Source of the DNA: Nostoc sp. WHI
GTDB taxonomy: Bacteria > Cyanobacteriota > Cyanobacteriia > Cyanobacteriales > Nostocaceae
Assembly: GCF_015714725.1 (NCBI RefSeq)
Contig: NZ_WBKM01000147.1
Span: 1 to 59,935, forward strand
Length of the DNA stretch: 59,935 nt
Direction of reading: 5' to 3'
Part shown: piece after piece, positions 1 through 8,082 of the stretch
How positions within the stretch are numbered: the first letter of the stretch is position 1
Layout of the letters: every line of letters starts with the position of its first letter
Notes under the pieces: generated by a model
What the model saw: only the letters and a program-made list of their open reading frames with translations
Databases searched by the model: none
Told to the model about the DNA's origin: nothing
Program-made: the position numbers and the translations under genes

Positions 1-21
1 CCTGCCTCCCTGCCCCATTCC

Positions 22-1191
22 CTAACTTACATTTGTCCCCAACAATTCTTCTATGGCTTGTTGTTCAACTGGGGTATGTGATGGAACTGTCTGACGGGCA
101 TCGGTAATCAGCCAGTCTAAAGCAGCCGCTTGAACATCGATCGCAGCCCCAGTTTTATCCACACAATAACGTCCAAAGACCAGCTTATCGACTAACCGGA
201 CTCCGGGGCCCAGGCGCGACCATTCAAAGATCACGCTGTTGTCTACTGTTGCGCCACTACATATCCAACAATTGGGGCCAATCATTGCCGGGCCGACAAT
301 TTTAGCTCCGTCTTCTATTCTCGTCATGCCACCAATGTAAACTGGGCCTGTGATATCTACTTTGTCCCAATTTACAGCGACATTTAAGCCAGTGTAGATA
401 CCAGGGGCAACTTCATGACCGGGGATTTGCACATTTTTGATTTCACCCAGCAGTACACCGCGAATCGCCCGCCAATAGTCTGGTACTTTACCAATATCTA
501 CCCATTCAAAGTCCATAGGGATGGCGTAGAAGGGGGCGTCGATTTCCACCAATTTCGGGAACAATTGACCACCGATGTCATACTCGACTTCAGAAGGAAT
601 GTAATTAAATACTTCTGGCTCAAAGATGTAAATACCTGTGTTGATGTTGGTGCTGAGGGCTTCTTCAGTTGAGGGCTTTTCTTGGAAAGCTTTGATGCGT
701 CCGTCTTCGTCAGTGACAACCACACCGTAGCTAGAAACTTCTTCCTTGGGGACAGATTTCGTGATAATAGTAGCGATCGCCCCTTTAGCTTTATGCCATT
801 TAACCGCCGCAGTCAAATCCAAGTCAATCAAGGCATCACCGCACAAAACCACAAAGGTATCATCAAAAAACGGTGAGAAATCTTGGATGCGCCGCATCCC
901 TCCAGCAGAACCTATTGCTTCGCCGACTAGTTTACCGTCGTCATCAATTTTCCCTTCAAAGGAATAGGCAATCTGCACACCAAACCGTTGACCGTCACGG
1001 AAATAATTTTCTATTTCCTCAGCCAAATGACTAACGTTGACCATAATTTGGTCAAATCCATGTTGGCGTAACAGTTCTAGTAAGAACTCCATCACTGGTT
1101 TTTGCAAGATGGGAATCATCGGTTTGGGAATTGTATAGGTAATCGGACGCACGCGAGTACCCTTACCAGCTGCGAGAATCATCGCTTTCAT
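22..1191 (-). CDS. NDP-sugar pyrophosphorylase (mannose-1-phosphate guanylyltransferase-like)
   Basis: Predicted cytoplasmic nucleotidyltransferase that joins a sugar-1-phosphate to an NTP, giving an activated sugar for polysaccharide or glycan synthesis. The N-terminus carries the family signature GKGTRVRP followed by a conserved Pro-Lys (residues about 9-24). A catalytic-domain motif GDALIDLD lies near residue 120. The last ~130 residues contain isoleucine- and glycine-rich hexapeptide-type repeats (GPVYIGG, GPAMIGPN) of a left-handed beta-helix. At 389 aa it fits the single-domain class; long cyanobacterial versions carry an extra phosphomannomutase-like half that is absent here. Base and sugar specificity (GDP-mannose, dTDP- or UDP-glucose) cannot be read from the sequence. 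Confidence 0.85.
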   Translation of the reverse strand: MKAMILAAGKGTRVRPITYTIPKPMIPILQKPVMEFLLELLRQHGFDQIMVNVSHLAEEIENYFRDGQRFGVQIAYSFEGKIDDDGKLVGEAIGSAGGMRRIQDFSPFFDDTFVVLCGDALIDLDLTAAVKWHKAKGAIATIITKSVPKEEVSSYGVVVTDEDGRIKAFQEKPSTEEALSTNINTGIYIFEPEVFNYIPSEVEYDIGGQLFPKLVEIDAPFYAIPMDFEWVDIGKVPDYWRAIRGVLLGEIKNVQIPGHEVAPGIYTGLNVAVNWDKVDITGPVYIGGMTRIEDGAKIVGPAMIGPNCWICSGATVDNSVIFEWSRLGPGVRLVDKLVFGRYCVDKTGAAIDVQAAALDWLITDARQTVPSHTPVEQQAIEELLGTNVS

Positions 1192-1422
1192 AAAAATTTA
1201 TTCCTCAACCACAAACCAGTTTACTTTCATCGAGTGATACTTAATCATCAGTTTTATTTCTGCTGTAAGCCATCCATCAAAACAGAGATAACAAGAATTT
1301 AGTGGTTATTGCAACCATAAGTATACTTAGATGACAAGCGATCGCTTATCTTTTCAATTTACTCGGATTTTGGGGTTGAAGCAAAAATATGTCAATTATC
1401 TGTAGGGCTACTTTTGGCTTTC

Positions 1423-2241
1423 TTAGTTCATCGGGTGCTCAAAAGGTTTGCAGATGTTAGCTGAATCTGTAAGTAAGCGAATTTTAATTTCATCGTAAAA
1501 CTCCTCTTGAACTAGCTCTACTTTTGATTGAGCCGAGAGTAGTAGTAGCGCCCAGAAAACGCTAACTAGGTTAGTGTGTTTAGACTCATGTCCAGATCCA
1601 TTTTGGTTGAGAAGCTTTGTCTGAATCCACAACTCTACAAGTTGTTCTAAATTCAACCAATTTTGTTCTAAACATAGCTCTCTTGCCGATGAATTCAACA
1701 CCTGTTCCAGTTCTCCGGCTACTTCTGTCAGATTTTCCTGGTGAGCTAACTCCAGCGCCTCCCGCATACTTTGGACGCTAGGTTGACGCCTGGGACGGAT
1801 AGGTTTGCTGACTTTTTCTACTAGTTTTAGCTGGTTCGCCATGATTTGCAATTGCTCAATTAGCTCTTGCAGAGTCACCCGGCGTTTTGGCGGTGGCATT
1901 GCTGCTGGACGACGACGCAATTGCCGTTCTAATGGTAGACGATGACCCTGATGTGATACACCATCTTCATCTGACAACAGGGGATCATCTTCTGCATCTC
2001 CTACTGTTGACAATTGCATCAAGGTATTTGCTTTGAATAATACCAGCATTGATGCTGACAAAAATGCTTGTCCAGATTGAGACAAGTCCGCTTCATAGCC
2101 TCTTCCTATTGCCTCCGGTGCCATCAGTTCTAAGTAACGGTCAATCACCTCAATCACTTGGACATCCCAAGGGTCAATTTCCCCCTGCTGGGCTTGATAA
2201 ATCAGAAGTGTGATTGTTTCTAATAGCTCGGAAGCTTCCAT
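1423..2241 (-). CDS. scpA: Segregation and condensation protein A
   Basis: Kleisin subunit of the SMC-ScpAB condensin that compacts and segregates the chromosome. The N-terminus has the cyanobacterial ScpA pattern of an acidic helix followed by IDPWDVQVIEVIDRYLE, the SMC-neck-binding part. The C-terminal ~60 residues look like the winged-helix that caps SMC heads. The middle is basic and proline-rich (residues ~90-120), as expected for the linker. The ATG at 2241 is preferred to the TTG one codon upstream. No scpB or smc gene is next to it. The 3' neighbour faces the same way about 230 bp downstream, so it is probably transcribed alone. Confidence 0.88.
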   Translation of the reverse strand: MEASELLETITLLIYQAQQGEIDPWDVQVIEVIDRYLELMAPEAIGRGYEADLSQSGQAFLSASMLVLFKANTLMQLSTVGDAEDDPLLSDEDGVSHQGHRLPLERQLRRRPAAMPPPKRRVTLQELIEQLQIMANQLKLVEKVSKPIRPRRQPSVQSMREALELAHQENLTEVAGELEQVLNSSARELCLEQNWLNLEQLVELWIQTKLLNQNGSGHESKHTNLVSVFWALLLLSAQSKVELVQEEFYDEIKIRLLTDSANICKPFEHPMN

Positions 2242-2499
2242 CAACAGGTTCTAAGTTAATTAATGAGAATCAAAAAACCGTAAATTCAGCACTAAACTCA
2301 TTGACTATTAGCAAAGCGTACACTCTATACATTCGCTTGCGCTTCTTTTATTTAGGAATTTCCTGCTCGCAGTATCCTTTGAAATTTGTAATCAATCACC
2401 ATTGTGAATTGTGAGATCAGATTATGCAACTTTTAACCTTGGGCATTGGGCATTGGGCATTGTTATTCTTTGCTCCTCTGCTTCCCTGTCCCATTAATC
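2242..2499. other. Intergenic region with a GGGCATT tandem repeat
   Basis: No gene seen. Positions 2441-2462 hold three copies of the heptamer GGGCATT, a short tandem repeat of the type scattered through heterocystous cyanobacteria. The rest is AT-rich and contains the scpA promoter region. Confidence 0.6.
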
Positions 2500-2667
2500 G
2501 GCTACGCTGTACACACATCTTTCTAAAAAACCAAAATCGTCGTAGATCCCCCTAAATCCCCTTAAAAAGGCGGACTTTGAGAGCTTTTTGCCCCCTTTTT
2601 TAAGGGGGGTTGGGGGGATCAAAAGCCTGTGGGGCAACTCTAAAAGACTTGTGTGTACACCGTAGCC
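2500..2667. mobile_element. MITE-like element with GGCTACG-TGTACACACA termini
   Basis: A ~168 bp non-coding element. The ends are imperfect inverted repeats: the left reads GGCTACGCTGTACACACA and the right end, reverse-complemented, reads GGCTACGGTGTACACACA. It is flanked by the direct repeat TTAATC (TTAATCGG if ambiguous G's are counted) at 2494 and 2668, a target-site duplication. Its core (about 2555-2622) is a second palindrome running from GATCCCCC to GGGGGATC that recurs in the element at 6689-6821. There is no transposase, so it would move in trans. The right-hand duplication contains the stop codon of the permease gene. Confidence 0.75.
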
Positions 2668-3753
2668 TTAATCGGGGGGCGGGTCATGAGCAATAGTGAC
2701 AGTTGATACAAAGTCACTCGGCTTGCCGCTCTTGATCGCATCGAAAGTGCCTTTAATAGTACCAGCGATGGGAACAGCAACAAGTGTCCCCAACAATCCA
2801 GCAATCTCAAATCCCATCAAAATAGCCACAAAAATCCAAATGGGATTCAGTCCGATAAAGTTGCCGAGTAATCTGGGAGCTAACAGGTTATCTTTAACTT
2901 GCTGCATGAGAATCGCCGCGATCGCAACTTGAACTGCCAACCACCAATTTTGCAGCAGTACTAAAATCGTCACTAGACCAATGCCTAGAGATGCCCCGAT
3001 AAAGGGAATGAGTTCTGAAATACCAATTAATATGGCAAACAACAGGGCAAATGGTACCTTCATTACTAAGAAAATTGGTGTCAGGGTTAGCACCATGAAC
3101 AGTCCTAGTAACAACTGGCTGAGGAAGAAGTTCTGGAAATTTAGGCGTAAGGATGTGGTGAGGGGATCTCCAATATTAGAGGGTAAAAGATTGATCAGAC
3201 CATACCAGACGCGATCGCCATATAAAAGCATATAAAAAGCCAGCACCACTACTAACACTACGTCAAGTAATCCTGACAGCAGGGTTCCAGCAAATCCTAC
3301 TGCACCAGAAGCTAGCTGTTGCACTAGATTCTGAATGTTGGCATTGATTTGACTGCTTACAACTCTCAGATCAAGTGGTAAACGTCGTTGTTTGGCCAGC
3401 ATCTCAAACATCTCTAGGTTTGCTTGGCTGGCAGTTAACCAATCAGGGATCTTATTTAACAGTTGGATTGTTTGCTCAATGATCAACGGTACTAGGGTGA
3501 CACCTAGAATCCCAAACAAAGTTAATGTTACAAGTAAAACTATAATCACGGACTGAGCGCGAGTGATTTGAGCAAGTTCAAAGAACTTAACCGGATAATT
3601 TAGCAGAAAAGCCAGAATCGCCGCAATGCTCAAGACGGTAATGGGATGCTGGAAATAGCGAAAAAGCACCGACAGCAGCCACACATTTAGAGCGATAATT
3701 GGGCCGCTCAGACCATAAATTAACAGGCGTTGAAGGGAGGCCGAACGGCGCAT
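2668..3753 (-). CDS. AI-2E family transporter (PerM/TqsA-like permease)
   Basis: Inner-membrane permease of the AI-2E exporter family. It is a long hydrophobic protein with about eight membrane segments: two near residues 10-50, one near 65-85, then a soluble stretch (~95-150), then five or six more. The late segment with LLFAILIGISELIPFIGASLGIG pattern elements (Ile-Pro-Phe-Ile-Gly) is the conserved family block, and the last ~25 residues are polar. The ATG at 3753 is preferred to a TTG three codons earlier. The transported substrate is unknown; family members export autoinducer-2, Na+ or nothing proven. The stop codon TAA lies inside the target-site duplication of the adjacent mobile element. 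Confidence 0.8.
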   Translation of the reverse strand: MRRSASLQRLLIYGLSGPIIALNVWLLSVLFRYFQHPITVLSIAAILAFLLNYPVKFFELAQITRAQSVIIVLLVTLTLFGILGVTLVPLIIEQTIQLLNKIPDWLTASQANLEMFEMLAKQRRLPLDLRVVSSQINANIQNLVQQLASGAVGFAGTLLSGLLDVVLVVVLAFYMLLYGDRVWYGLINLLPSNIGDPLTTSLRLNFQNFFLSQLLLGLFMVLTLTPIFLVMKVPFALLFAILIGISELIPFIGASLGIGLVTILVLLQNWWLAVQVAIAAILMQQVKDNLLAPRLLGNFIGLNPIWIFVAILMGFEIAGLLGTLVAVPIAGTIKGTFDAIKSGKPSDFVSTVTIAHDPPPD

Positions 3754-3880
3754 CTTATGCAACCTATTTTAGTTATTCCTTGAGAGAATTTGTAAAATTC
3801 TTGATGGTACTGATCATCATCATAGATATTTTTAACAGAGACATGTATAAGCGTATCTGATAGCAAGGAACCAAATCAAA

Positions 3881-4525
3881 ATGGACAAAACTGTAGCTGA
3901 CCTTCGTAAAGACTACACCTTGGAAGGTTTGAGCGAACTCGAAGTAGACCTCAATCCCTTTATCCAATTTAAAAAATGGTTCGAGCAAGCACTAGCAGCA
4001 CAACTCCCCGAACCCAATGCCATGACCGTTGCTACTGCTACCCCAGACGGTAAGCCCTCGGCTAGAATGGTGCTGCTCAAAGATTTTGATGAACGGGGCT
4101 TTGTCTTATTCACCAACTACAACAGTCACAAAGGAAAAGAACTGGTAGAAAATCCCCAGGCGGCTTTAGTCTTCTGGTGGGCAGAACTGGAACGTCAAGT
4201 CCGAATTTCTGGGTATGTGGAGAAAGTTTCCGAAACCGAGTCCGACCAGTATTTTGAAAGTCGCCCTACCAAAAGTCGCCTGGGTGCGTGGGTATCTAAT
4301 CAAAGCGAGGTGATAGAAAGCCGAGAGGTTCTTGAACGACGCTTGCAGGACTTCCACAGCAAATATGAAAATGAGGAGATTCCCCGACCACCTCATTGGG
4401 GAGGTTTACGAGTGATCCCCACAGAAATTGAGTTTTGGCAAGGCCGTCCTAGTCGTCTGCACGATCGCTTGCTTTATAGCCGTTTAGATAATGGCACTTG
4501 GAAAATTGAGCGATTGTCACCTTGA
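3881..4525 (+). CDS. pdxH: Pyridoxamine 5'-phosphate oxidase
   Basis: FMN-dependent oxidase that converts pyridoxine or pyridoxamine 5'-phosphate to pyridoxal 5'-phosphate, the last step of vitamin B6 synthesis and salvage. The 214 aa length is normal for the family. The N-terminal half has the split-barrel FMN-binding stretch with [20 protein letters not shown] followed by SHKGKEL. The C-terminal block has [10 protein letters not shown] and [13 protein letters not shown], the PdxH-specific dimerisation and substrate region. It is divergent from the permease gene upstream (about 127 bp gap holding both promoters) and convergent with azoR. Confidence 0.95.
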   Translation: MDKTVADLRKDYTLEGLSELEVDLNPFIQFKKWFEQALAAQLPEPNAMTVATATPDGKPSARMVLLKDFDERGFVLFTNYNSHKGKELVENPQAALVFWWAELERQVRISGYVEKVSETESDQYFESRPTKSRLGAWVSNQSEVIESREVLERRLQDFHSKYENEEIPRPPHWGGLRVIPTEIEFWQGRPSRLHDRLLYSRLDNGTWKIERLSP

Positions 4526-4582
4526 AGGAGGCAGGGGGCAGGGGGCAGGGAGCAGAGGAATTTTCCCCGTGTCCCCGTCCCT
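4526..4582. repeat. GGGGCAG heptamer repeat
   Basis: Short G-rich tandem repeat (GGGGCAG units, about 4530-4556) between the convergent ends of pdxH and azoR. It is typical of the short repeats that fill cyanobacterial gene ends. Confidence 0.5.
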
Positions 4583-5203
4583 CTACCACTGGGCGATCGC
4601 ATCTTGAATCGCTGCCCGTGCTTCTGATAGAGATTGGGTACGGGCATCATCACCTTCAGTCAAGCTATTAGCGTTAATAAATTGAATGTCTGTAAGCCCA
4701 ATAAAGCCGAAAATTGCCCGCAGGTATGGTTCTTGGAAGTCATAAGCAGCGTAAGGAGATGTCGCTCTAAAGTCGTTGCCGCGAGATGTAATGATAACTG
4801 CCTTTTTACCCTCGACTAAGCCTCTTAAGCCTTGAGGATCTATAGCAAAAGTCCGGTTAGGGCGAACTATTTGGTCAATGTAAGCCTTGAAAGTGGAAGG
4901 TATATTAAAGTTATACATTGGCACTCCAAAGACGTAGCGATCGGCAGCCAAAAACTCATCCACTAACTCGTTAGAAATCCTAATTGCCTCAGTTAATTCT
5001 GGGGTATGGGTTTCTGGTGGTGAGAATGATGCTGCAATCCAAGGTTCATCGACGTGAGGAACTGGGTGATGGCCTAAATCTCGATAAGCGATCGCATCTT
5101 CAGGATGCTCTGCTTTCCAACCACTGACGAATTCTTTAGATAGTTCTCTGGAGTGCGATCGTTCAGCACGGGGGCTGGAATCAATATGTAGGATGTTTAC
5201 CAC
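4583..5203 (-). CDS. azoR: FMN-dependent NADH-azoreductase
   Basis: Flavodoxin-fold quinone/azo reductase of the AcpD/AzoR family, which reduces quinones and azo compounds with NADH in the cytoplasm. The N-terminus has HIDSSPRAERSHSREL (phosphate loop for FMN), followed mid-protein by VFGVPMYNFNIPSTFKAYID, the conserved flavin-contact block, and then a TSRGN loop. Length (206 aa) is normal. The start is taken as GTG at 5203: an AGGAG sits seven bases upstream, while the TTG one codon earlier is only four bases away. The upstream region has repeated AGTAA/TTACT half-sites that may bind a regulator. Confidence 0.88.
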   Translation of the reverse strand: MVNILHIDSSPRAERSHSRELSKEFVSGWKAEHPEDAIAYRDLGHHPVPHVDEPWIAASFSPPETHTPELTEAIRISNELVDEFLAADRYVFGVPMYNFNIPSTFKAYIDQIVRPNRTFAIDPQGLRGLVEGKKAVIITSRGNDFRATSPYAAYDFQEPYLRAIFGFIGLTDIQFINANSLTEGDDARTQSLSEARAAIQDAIAQW

Positions 5204-5283
5204 CAAATATCTCCTGATTGTTAGGATTTACTGCTTTTAGTATTTTTGAGTCTCAATTTCAAAGCATTACATTAGATACTAAA

Positions 5284-5325
5284 AGTAAGTAGTTACTAAA
5301 GTAAAGTAGTTTCCATAAAGTAACT
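5284..5325. promoter_or_regulatory. Candidate operator cluster upstream of azoR
   Basis: Contains the imperfect palindrome AGTAAGTAGTTACT (5284-5297), followed by further GTAA/AGTA half-sites within 30 bp. It lies ~80 bp upstream of the azoR start. HxlR/MarR-type regulators often control azoreductases through such AT-rich dyads. No regulator gene is adjacent, so this is only a candidate. Confidence 0.3.
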
Positions 5326-5456
5326 GTTAGACAATTTTGGGTAACTTATCGATATCGGTTTCTAAAAATCCTGATGCTTGCCCAGTCAGTATTCTGATGT
5401 CTTTCCTATCAGATACCTGCACAATGTACATACTGTGGGTAACTCAGCACTCAGCA

Positions 5457-5661
5457 CCTACGGTGTACACACAAGTCCTAAAAACCCAACTTGATAAGGC
5501 TTTCCTCGTTCCTGGGCTGCCGCCTGGGAATGCATTCATTGAGTCTCTGGCTCAATGTCTAACTGAAGGCAGCAGCCCCTAATCAGCCATTCCCATGCTC
5601 TGCATGGGAACGAGAGAACAATGGGAAATCGAGCTTTTTTCGACTTTGTGTACACCGTAGG
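5457..5661. mobile_element. MITE-like element sharing TGTACACACA termini, different core
   Basis: About 205 bp. The left end reads CCTACGGTGTACACACAAGT and the right end, reverse-complemented, reads CCTACGGTGTACACAAAGT. The termini match the element at 2500-2667, but the interior is unrelated: it has its own hairpins, for example around 5588-5612 where CCATTCCCATG pairs with a later CATGGGAA. It sits inside an ACTCAGC-type heptamer repeat array (5441-5456 and 5662-5702), so the target-site duplication is hard to define; GCAC flanks both sides. Confidence 0.6.
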
Positions 5662-5702
5662 CACTCATAACTCAGCACTCAGCACTCATAACTCAGCACT
5701 GA
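5662..5702. repeat. ACTCAGC/ACTCATA heptamer repeat array
   Basis: Tandem heptamers of the ACTCAGC and ACTCATA types. The same family is at 8040-8082, 41413-41520 (reverse complement), 42078-42170 and 56483-56510. Confidence 0.7.
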
Positions 5703-5712
5703 GATGAATAGT

Positions 5713-6621
5713 CTACTGGTCTTGAGCGGTGGCTACTTTGGGAGGAAACTGAATTCTGGGGTCTGGCATGAAATTGTATCTCAAGTACAAGCCTCCCCAG
5801 ACAAACAAGATAATCAACAATGCACCAATACCAAGGGGACTGGGAAGCCAGAAAACCGTTTCTATATGGTTTAGCTGACCAGGCTGGAGTTTCCACACTA
5901 GTTGATTGCCATTCTTTTCTGGCGTAATCGCAGTTTCAGTTTGTTGAATATTTTTGGCTCCCCAAGGAGTCTTCAAGCTAAATTCCAAATCAAGAATTGA
6001 ACCAGCATTAGCCAGGACGTTACCTTTACTGGCAATTAGAGATAGCGATCGCAAATCCAAATCATAAATCAACCGATTTCGGACTAAAAGTAAAAAATAA
6101 TTCTGCTCCAAGAGTACGTTTGATTCAATTTTCGGCAGTTCTGAGTCAGATTGGCTCTGTACAGACTCAGAAGGCTCATTAGCATGGGAGTTAAAAAATT
6201 CGTTGAACTTCTCTTGCAATTCCCTACCACTATTAAAAGGAATTGTGACGATAATTTCTTCCTGGGAAACTCGCTGCGCTTTACCCTCAAGCTTACGTGC
6301 ACGACGCTCTATGCTATTTAACCATTCATACACATAATCGCCACTAAAACTGGTTAGCCGTTCTCCCAACTTAATATGCTGTACGACTTCGCCACTATTT
6401 GAGTTATCAAAGTTAATCCCCAAATCGTACTTAACACAGCCAGTCAGTAGCAGGGATGTTAACAGCACTAGCCACAAAATAGTATTTTGCCTTGGAAAGA
6501 CGCGATTCATTCGATTTTGACCAATTAATCGTGAAAGAAATTCCATTTTTGCCAACACAAAACTAGATGGTCTGATTAACCAAAAGAAAATTTTTCCAAA
6601 AGTTGAAGAATTCATAACCAT
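5713..6621 (-). CDS. DUF3153-type lipoprotein
   Basis: Predicted membrane-anchored lipoprotein of the cyanobacterial DUF3153 family, function unknown. A hydrophobic segment ends in the lipobox LLLTGC. A second hydrophobic segment lies near the C-terminus (GIGALLIILFVWGGLYL), so the chain probably spans the membrane at its end. The start is uncertain. A good AGGAG precedes ATG 6621 by four bases and ATG 6615 by ten, but that leaves ~55 residues before the lipobox. An internal ATG at 6510, just before MNRVFPRQNT, would give a normal signal peptide but has no clear ribosome site. It is followed by a gap with a mobile element and then azoR on the same strand. Confidence 0.65.
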   Translation of the reverse strand: MVMNSSTFGKIFFWLIRPSSFVLAKMEFLSRLIGQNRMNRVFPRQNTILWLVLLTSLLLTGCVKYDLGINFDNSNSGEVVQHIKLGERLTSFSGDYVYEWLNSIERRARKLEGKAQRVSQEEIIVTIPFNSGRELQEKFNEFFNSHANEPSESVQSQSDSELPKIESNVLLEQNYFLLLVRNRLIYDLDLRSLSLIASKGNVLANAGSILDLEFSLKTPWGAKNIQQTETAITPEKNGNQLVWKLQPGQLNHIETVFWLPSPLGIGALLIILFVWGGLYLRYNFMPDPRIQFPPKVATAQDQ

Positions 6622-6688
6622 AATTCTCCTCAAAAGTCAACAGATTTTAAATTTGGGATTTTGGATTTGTGTCACCCACAAGGGGTGT

Positions 6689-6821
6689 CAATACAGTTCG
6701 GTTAACGTGTTTATTCCTCGAAGATCCCCCCAACCCACCTTAAAAAGGGGGGCTAATATCTCTTTTACCCCCTTTTTAAGGGGGTCGCCACAGGCGGGGG
6801 GATCTTATCCGAACGGTATTG
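6689..6821. mobile_element. MITE with CAATAC termini and 10-bp target duplication
   Basis: A 133 bp element. The left terminus CAATACAGTTCGGTTAA and the right terminus read in reverse complement, CAATACCGTTCGGATAA, match at 15 of 17 positions. The direct repeat CAAGGGGTGT occurs immediately before (6679-6688) and immediately after (6822-6831), a clean 10-bp target-site duplication. The core (6724-6806) is the GATCCCCC...GGGGGATC palindrome also seen inside the element at 2500-2667. It lies in the common upstream region between the DUF3153 gene and the TPR gene. No open reading frame of note. Confidence 0.82.
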
Positions 6822-6882
6822 CAAGGGGTGTTACGTAGCGGGACGTTAGTCCGGCATGAACCAAAAGAATCTAAAATTGGCA

Positions 6883-7425
6883 TCAGCCGGGGGTTCCCGA
6901 AAAACTTAACCAAACCAAGTACGAAATGGTTAAGCCAATGGCAATTAACGCTACCCAGATAAAGCGATTATCTCTGGTATTGACCTGACTGAGGTCAACG
7001 AATTCTGGCTCCGTAGGTTTAGGCTTCTGCTGCACAGAAGATTTAATCGGTTTAGCAGCTACAGAAATTTTGAGTTCATTATCAGGTAGTGTGCCCAAAT
7101 CGGGAATTTGGGTCATCCACTCGCTGGGTCTTTTCAGCTTTGGTGCTTTTAGGATGTAAAGCATCTGTCGTGCTTGTTTACTGGTTTCAAAATGAGGATG
7201 GCGCTTGAGTCTTTCGCAAAGAGCGATCGCATCATCCGCGCGTCCATCTGCTTCATAAGCTGTCACTAACCAAATTTCTACTTCTCCCCCAAGGCGAGAA
7301 TTAGGAGCTAACAGAGCGCTGGCCTTTTCTAGATTTTCTACGGCTTCGCGGTATTGCCCATTTTCAAAGGCAACTTTCCCAGCCTGGTAACGGGTTTTAG
7401 CAATTTCTAAACTTTCTGCACTCAC
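6883..7425 (-). CDS. Tetratricopeptide-like protein with C-terminal membrane anchor
   Basis: A 180 aa protein whose first ~90 residues form two or three helix pairs of TPR type (YQAGKVAFENGQYREAVENL, then AYEADGRADDAIAL). A proline/lysine linker (residues ~110-145) follows, and one hydrophobic segment near the C-terminus (FIWVALIAIGLTISYLVWL) should anchor it, leaving the TPR part in the cytoplasm. It starts at GTG. The function is unknown; TPR domains usually mediate protein contacts. It resembles small conserved cyanobacterial TPR proteins, but no specific role can be assigned. Confidence 0.7.
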   Translation of the reverse strand: MSAESLEIAKTRYQAGKVAFENGQYREAVENLEKASALLAPNSRLGGEVEIWLVTAYEADGRADDAIALCERLKRHPHFETSKQARQMLYILKAPKLKRPSEWMTQIPDLGTLPDNELKISVAAKPIKSSVQQKPKPTEPEFVDLSQVNTRDNRFIWVALIAIGLTISYLVWLSFSGTPG

Positions 7426-7594
7426 GTTTTATATACAAATCAGCACTGTTTTTATTTTGCCAATGCCAGCAATCTTTTTGGAATCTTTTTACAAGCCGGC
7501 AACCTGAAAGTGGATAAACTTCTAAAATTTAAATTAAGTAGCTGTGATTATTTTCTGATTAAAAATTCCGGTATCAAATGCAGGTGAACAAAAT

Positions 7595-8008
7595 ATGTTG
7601 AAAATCAAGCATTCCCAACTGAATTGGCTCTTAGCAGGCATGACCTTAGCAGTAATGGGTATAAGCATTGCCCCGGCCTCTGCCGAGCGTGTGATCATAA
7701 TTGATGGCGCTTATGGAGTTAGGCAATCGCCTGCTGTTGGTTCTTTTATTTATGGGAGTCCGATTCCCACTCCTATGCCTGTAGACCCAGCAACAGGACT
7801 AATGCCAAGACACAATAATAATTACCCCGATTATTACTATCCCCAGGTAAGGCAGAACGTGAGGAATTCCACGTTTATTAATCCAACTTTGATTAATCCG
7901 ACAATTCAAGACTCAACCCTAGTTAATCCGGTGATTATAAATAACTCATGGCGTCGTACCCCATTTAGTGGCGGGCGATCGCGTGTTTTTATTACCTATC
8001 CCCGTTAG
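7595..8008 (+). CDS. Hypothetical secreted protein
   Basis: A 137 aa protein not recognised as any named family. Residues 1-30 form a clear Sec signal peptide: basic start, hydrophobic stretch LAGMTLAVMGISIAPASA, then cleavage after ASA. The mature part has repeating NPT/NPV units (STFINPTLINPTIQDSTLVN, about residues 92-112) that could fold as short beta-repeats. It is rich in Pro, Asn and Tyr, and the C-terminus is basic. It stands alone between two minus-strand genes. Likely periplasmic or extracellular. Confidence 0.6.
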   Translation: MLKIKHSQLNWLLAGMTLAVMGISIAPASAERVIIIDGAYGVRQSPAVGSFIYGSPIPTPMPVDPATGLMPRHNNNYPDYYYPQVRQNVRNSTFINPTLINPTIQDSTLVNPVIINNSWRRTPFSGGRSRVFITYPR

Positions 8009-8082
8009 GGGAATAGGGGCAGGGGGCAGGAGGAGAACTTTTTACTTAGCACTCCTCACTCCTCATTCCTGACTCAGCACTC

